This document shows, in pieces, positions 60,592 to 64,000 of a stretch of DNA of 64,000 nucleotides; position 1 is the first letter of the stretch, and each line of letters begins with the position of its first letter. Below the pieces are notes generated by a model. The model had not been told where the DNA came from. It ran no database searches and saw nothing but the letters and a program-made list of their open reading frames with translations. The stretch comes from Coniferiporia sulphurascens (taxonomy: Eukaryota > Basidiomycota > Agaricomycetes > Hymenochaetales > Hymenochaetaceae): contig NBBA01000008.1 in assembly GCA_002794785.1 (NCBI GenBank), positions 1,054,001 through 1,118,000 on the forward strand. Direction: 5' to 3'. The position numbers and the translations under genes were made by a program.

Positions 60592-62856
60592 TATCGGTGG
60601 AGGCGGGCACGCTGGACACCGTGTCCCGTGGCGATCCCGGCCCGGGGCCGCCGTCCCATGGTCCCTGCTGCCGAAAGTCCTACAGTAGTTGCACTGACAG
60701 CACCACTGGCGGCCGCACCGTGCGTGGTTGACGAAAGGAGTGCCAGTCAGCTGCAGACTATAGTATGATATCGGTGTGATCTTTTCCAGATAGCGATAGC
60801 GTACTGGGTGCCGGGGCTTAAGCTCAAGCTTGTCTTCGTTACCGACACATTATAAAAATAATATTAATAGACGTGACCCCGCCCCACTTCCGAATCTCTC
60901 CTGTCTCCGACTCGGACACTCATGCACCCCAGAAAATAGACTGCCCATATGCATGCAAAAAATTGTATGCACGTAATACGTTTCTGGCTTTGGAGTCTGG
61001 AGCGTCACTTAGATCGCCCGACTCCAATGTACAGCCCTTATGCACGAGACACAGAAACAGAATCCCCAGTTGTTGTTTTATTAATATTTAATTCCCGATA
61101 CCTTTAGGTTTTTATTAGCGACCATCCACCCACTGGCACCGACGCCAACGCTATGGTTCTCGCTTTTCGATGCCCGGACGGGGGATCCAACGAGTCGCGC
61201 CGCCCCACCGTACCGGTATATTTTTAATTCAATTTCGCCTCTTTTCTCGCCGAGGATCTTCCGTCTTCTAAAAGTTCTGAGCCTTGCGTACCCGAATACC
61301 AGTCCGGACAAGCGAGCTCTGCTTACTGTAATTACTTACTTGTCACGGAGTTGAGGCCGGGGGCCCTCTCTCCTTATCTCGCCGACAGGCGATATTAATT
61401 GCTGATGATATTTTGCATACAATGTACGGGTCGGGACACGCGTACTACGTAGGGGTGATCAGAGCGGTTAACATCCAGCGCTGTTGATACCTACTTAGTC
61501 CCATTTGACCCGCATGCGCCATGCAGCCGACCCCACACCCGCTCCTAAAGTCCTCGTGTCTCTGGGAAACTTGCCAGTGCAGATCCCGAATCTCAAGCTC
61601 CGCTTCCGAAAGTGGAACGGAAACATCCGTTTCGGGGTTTCGTCTTTTCCCTTCCTTCTTTGCCTCTATTCTCGTGCTTTTCCGAATCTAGCTTGAGTCT
61701 ATCACAATTTTTTTTTTTGATTCAGGAATGAATTAATGCCGTTAGTATGCTTTTAGGCTCGTTTTTTCCTTTTTTTCTCATCTTTTGCGCGCTTCTTTCT
61801 TTCCCTCACTCATTTAGAGAGAGTCGGACCTCTAAAAAAAGACTCCTGTGGGCGCGTCATATCGGCTCTTTGAAGACACCTATTCGGAAAAGTCGTTGTC
61901 GCAAAGTTTCGATCCTGTGCAAAATTAATGGCCTTGCTACGAAATCTTGTCGCCGATGGCGACGGCCATTGATATTCGTACTTTGGAGAAAGACACCTCC
62001 TATCAGTACTTGGGCGGCGGCGTACTATACAATGAACTAATTAGCAAAACTGTAATAAATCTATTACGATTCTGTCATTAATACATCGGAAACACCATCC
62101 AGTTCCTGACCAAGTGCATGTATTAGTATTGACACTACTACATCTTCTGCAATTAATCGACAAGAGCTCTTTTTTTAATCACAAAACTGTACCTGTCCAC
62201 CTTAGAGCCCTGAATCCGACTCGGAACAACGCATAATCTCTGCGTATGTATGTTTTACCAATACCCCATGGGAACTGTGAACACAAGGGGTTCCCGATTG
62301 ATGCGAATGGCTCGCTCCAGACAAAGTTTCACTATTCGTGAAGTCCACACAACCTACAGATTTGAAAGTCATAGTGATCGATGCGAGCTGGTTCCCCTGC
62401 GCTACCGCCGCGCGCATAGCGACGAATATGAGTGAGGAATAAAGACGGCAGTGTAACACATCCAGGGTAGCAATATCAAAGATGTCGGAGTCGTCCACAC
62501 TTTAGATTCGGTGTTTGGTGCGTATAGTGAGTAAATGTCTGGAATCTTGCATTTCGCCATGCTGTACGGGTATGACGAAATAACATGAACCTTCGGAGAT
62601 TTAATTCCAGCTGAACCCAACAAAGGGGGCACTGAAAGCCTTTCTGGGTACTGTAAGTTCTGAATCTTTAGTCGTAATAACTTGCGTTACGTAAGAGTAT
62701 AACAGATCTCCGGGTCGGCAACTGCCGTTTGTAGCTTGAGCCAAAATTTCCAGTGCACGAGACTTCTGCTAGTGCAAATTGAACTGGCAGCTACCTTTGC
62801 TCGTTCCCCTTCGCTGCTGTACTCGGTAGTCAGCGTTGGTTATCTCGAGCTAGGAA
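60592..62856. other. Intergenic region before UTP10
   Basis: No supported gene. It contains scattered GACTCGG words (60907, 62217) and the UTP10 promoter. An AAAATTT motif at 62743-62749, 108 bp before the start, resembles the core of the yeast RRPE element of ribosome-biogenesis genes, which is weak evidence. Confidence 0.5.
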
Positions 62857-64000
62857 ATGCCGTCAATTCTTGCGGCACAGCTCGCCAAAAGCGTGTCTCT
62901 GAACGCGCCCCTGCTTTCTGAAACTGGCCGCAAGAAGCACTTTGCCTCGTCCTCTTACCTCTTCTCTTCGTTCACCAAGGGCCAAATCGACGACCTAGAC
63001 TCGATACATGCGCTAGCGGTAAACGCGCTCTCGCAGCTAAGACGTGTATACCCGTCTCTGGCAGTTTTCGACGATTATGCGCAGACATACCGGGTTCTTT
63101 TCTCCCAGAAGGCCAAGGAAACGGACAGGACTCTGCTTGCGAAGGATGAGCTGAACGACGTGAACGATGCGCTTAAATCGATACTGAGGGCCTTGGGGTG
63201 CTGCTTGCTAGAGGGTACGGCTGGAAGAGTTATAGAATGGCTCGTACGACGGTTTCGTATCAACGAGTTCAACGTGCCCGACGTCCTCGCGCTTTTCTTG
63301 CCGTACCATGAGTCCCCGCACTTTGCCAAGATGGTATCGATTTTGACCATTGATGAAAATGCGCCGTGGAGGTTCCTTTCCGCGTACAAAGCTTCTGGGA
63401 AAACACCGTCGCGCAGTGTGCTCGTTACGGAGATGCTGAAGGAGAGAGAGCTAGCGCGGTACGTCGTTGGGCTTCTTCCTGAAGCGTTGACGGCGTCTGG
63501 GGGTATCAGCACACATCGCACGCTCATTTGCTTCAACACTTCTGTTGTGCTGGAGTATGTGACGCGCGCGGATAAAAGGGATTTGGATGCGGGGACGCTG
63601 GCGTTTCTCCTTCCTGCGCTCATGGAGCCACTGAAAGGTGGAGACCAGACAGTGTCCCACAAGTTATCAAAGGACAACATCGTAAGTTCTCCTCCGCATC
63701 AGTTGATGTTACTGCTTAGCCTCATTTTTTTTCTAGTTGGGCAGCTACGTTTTGCTTTCCGCGTTATCCCAAAAATGCACATTCACCCCATCCGCCATTA
63801 AAACTACCGCTTCCTCCATGGTGCATTGCGCCTCTGCAACTTCTGCAGTCGGGGCTGCGCAACTTCTCACAGCACTCGTCTCGTTTCTGGGTGCGCAAGA
63901 AACATTGAACGCATTGTCTGTGAACGTTGTAGATGAGTTAATCGCTATGCCGTTCGTATTCTCACTTTGTGTATGATGATCTTCTGCTGACTCTTGCGTC
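62857..64000 (+). CDS. UTP10: U3 snoRNP protein UTP10 (HEATR1), 5' part
   Basis: N-terminal portion of the very large HEAT-repeat protein of the small-subunit processome (t-UTP/UtpA complex), needed for rDNA transcription and 18S pre-rRNA processing. The gene runs off the window. Exon 1 is 62857-63681; exon 2 starts at 63737 and probably ends near 63951-63955, where GT donors precede a stop. Recognisable family stretches: LAAQLAKSVSLNAPLLSETG at the start, then SYLFSSFTKGQIDDLDSIHA, DRTLLAKDELNDVNDALKSI, GRVIEWLVRRFRINEFNVPD and LALFLPYHESPHFAKMVSIL (about 135-170), the most conserved part of the UTP10 N-terminus. About 347 residues of a protein usually near 2,000 are visible. The start is the first ATG, four residues before the conserved LAAQL. 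Confidence 0.93.

Overview
The window is nuclear DNA of a filamentous basidiomycete, most likely an Agaricomycete. The reasons are intron-dense genes with introns mostly of 45-80 nt, a DHHC palmitoyltransferase with ankyrin repeats, an F-box/LRR protein of the type expanded in mushrooms, a secreted GH78-like glycosidase, and a short reading frame shaped like a mushroom mating-pheromone precursor. I assign no species. Exon structures were rebuilt by hand from splice signals and preserved reading frame; every junction given keeps a continuous family-like protein. No tRNA, rRNA or CRISPR was seen.

Layout. 1-14.7 kb is gene-dense: a hAT-like MITE, APC1 (+), an uncharacterised membrane/coiled-coil protein (-), PIH1 (+, divergent from it), and the shikimate-pathway enzyme DAHP synthase (+). 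14.7-21.9 kb is gene-poor, with a minisatellite and two degenerate similar blocks. In it lies a 58-codon minus-strand reading frame starting MDSF and ending in the CaaX box CVIA, the architecture of a basidiomycete lipopeptide mating pheromone. 21.9-39.7 kb is gene-dense again: a two-LIM protein (-), an F-box-like protein (+), a GPHR/GTG-type Golgi channel (+), a secreted GH78-like glycosidase (-), eEF1B-gamma (+), a DUF1365 protein (+) and the palmitoyltransferase AKR1 (+). 39.7-49.5 kb is a gene desert full of imperfect hexanucleotide tracts. 49.5-55.4 kb is one Nrp1-like RRM/RanBP2-zinc-finger gene with unusually long introns. 55.4-62.9 kb is a second desert with the same repeat style and a second MITE. 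The window ends in the 5' part of UTP10.

Most genes are housekeeping and not functionally linked: cell cycle (APC1), chaperone/snoRNP assembly (PIH1), ribosome biogenesis (UTP10), translation (eEF1B-gamma), Golgi function (GPHR, AKR1) and amino-acid synthesis (DAHP synthase). The most notable items are the hidden pheromone-like gene, a 4-nt micro-exon in DAHP synthase, a 14-nt micro-exon followed by a GC-AG intron in the GH78-like gene, 21- and 12-nt micro-exons in the LIM gene, two MITEs with recognisable terminal repeats and target-site duplications, and the hexanucleotide-rich spacers.
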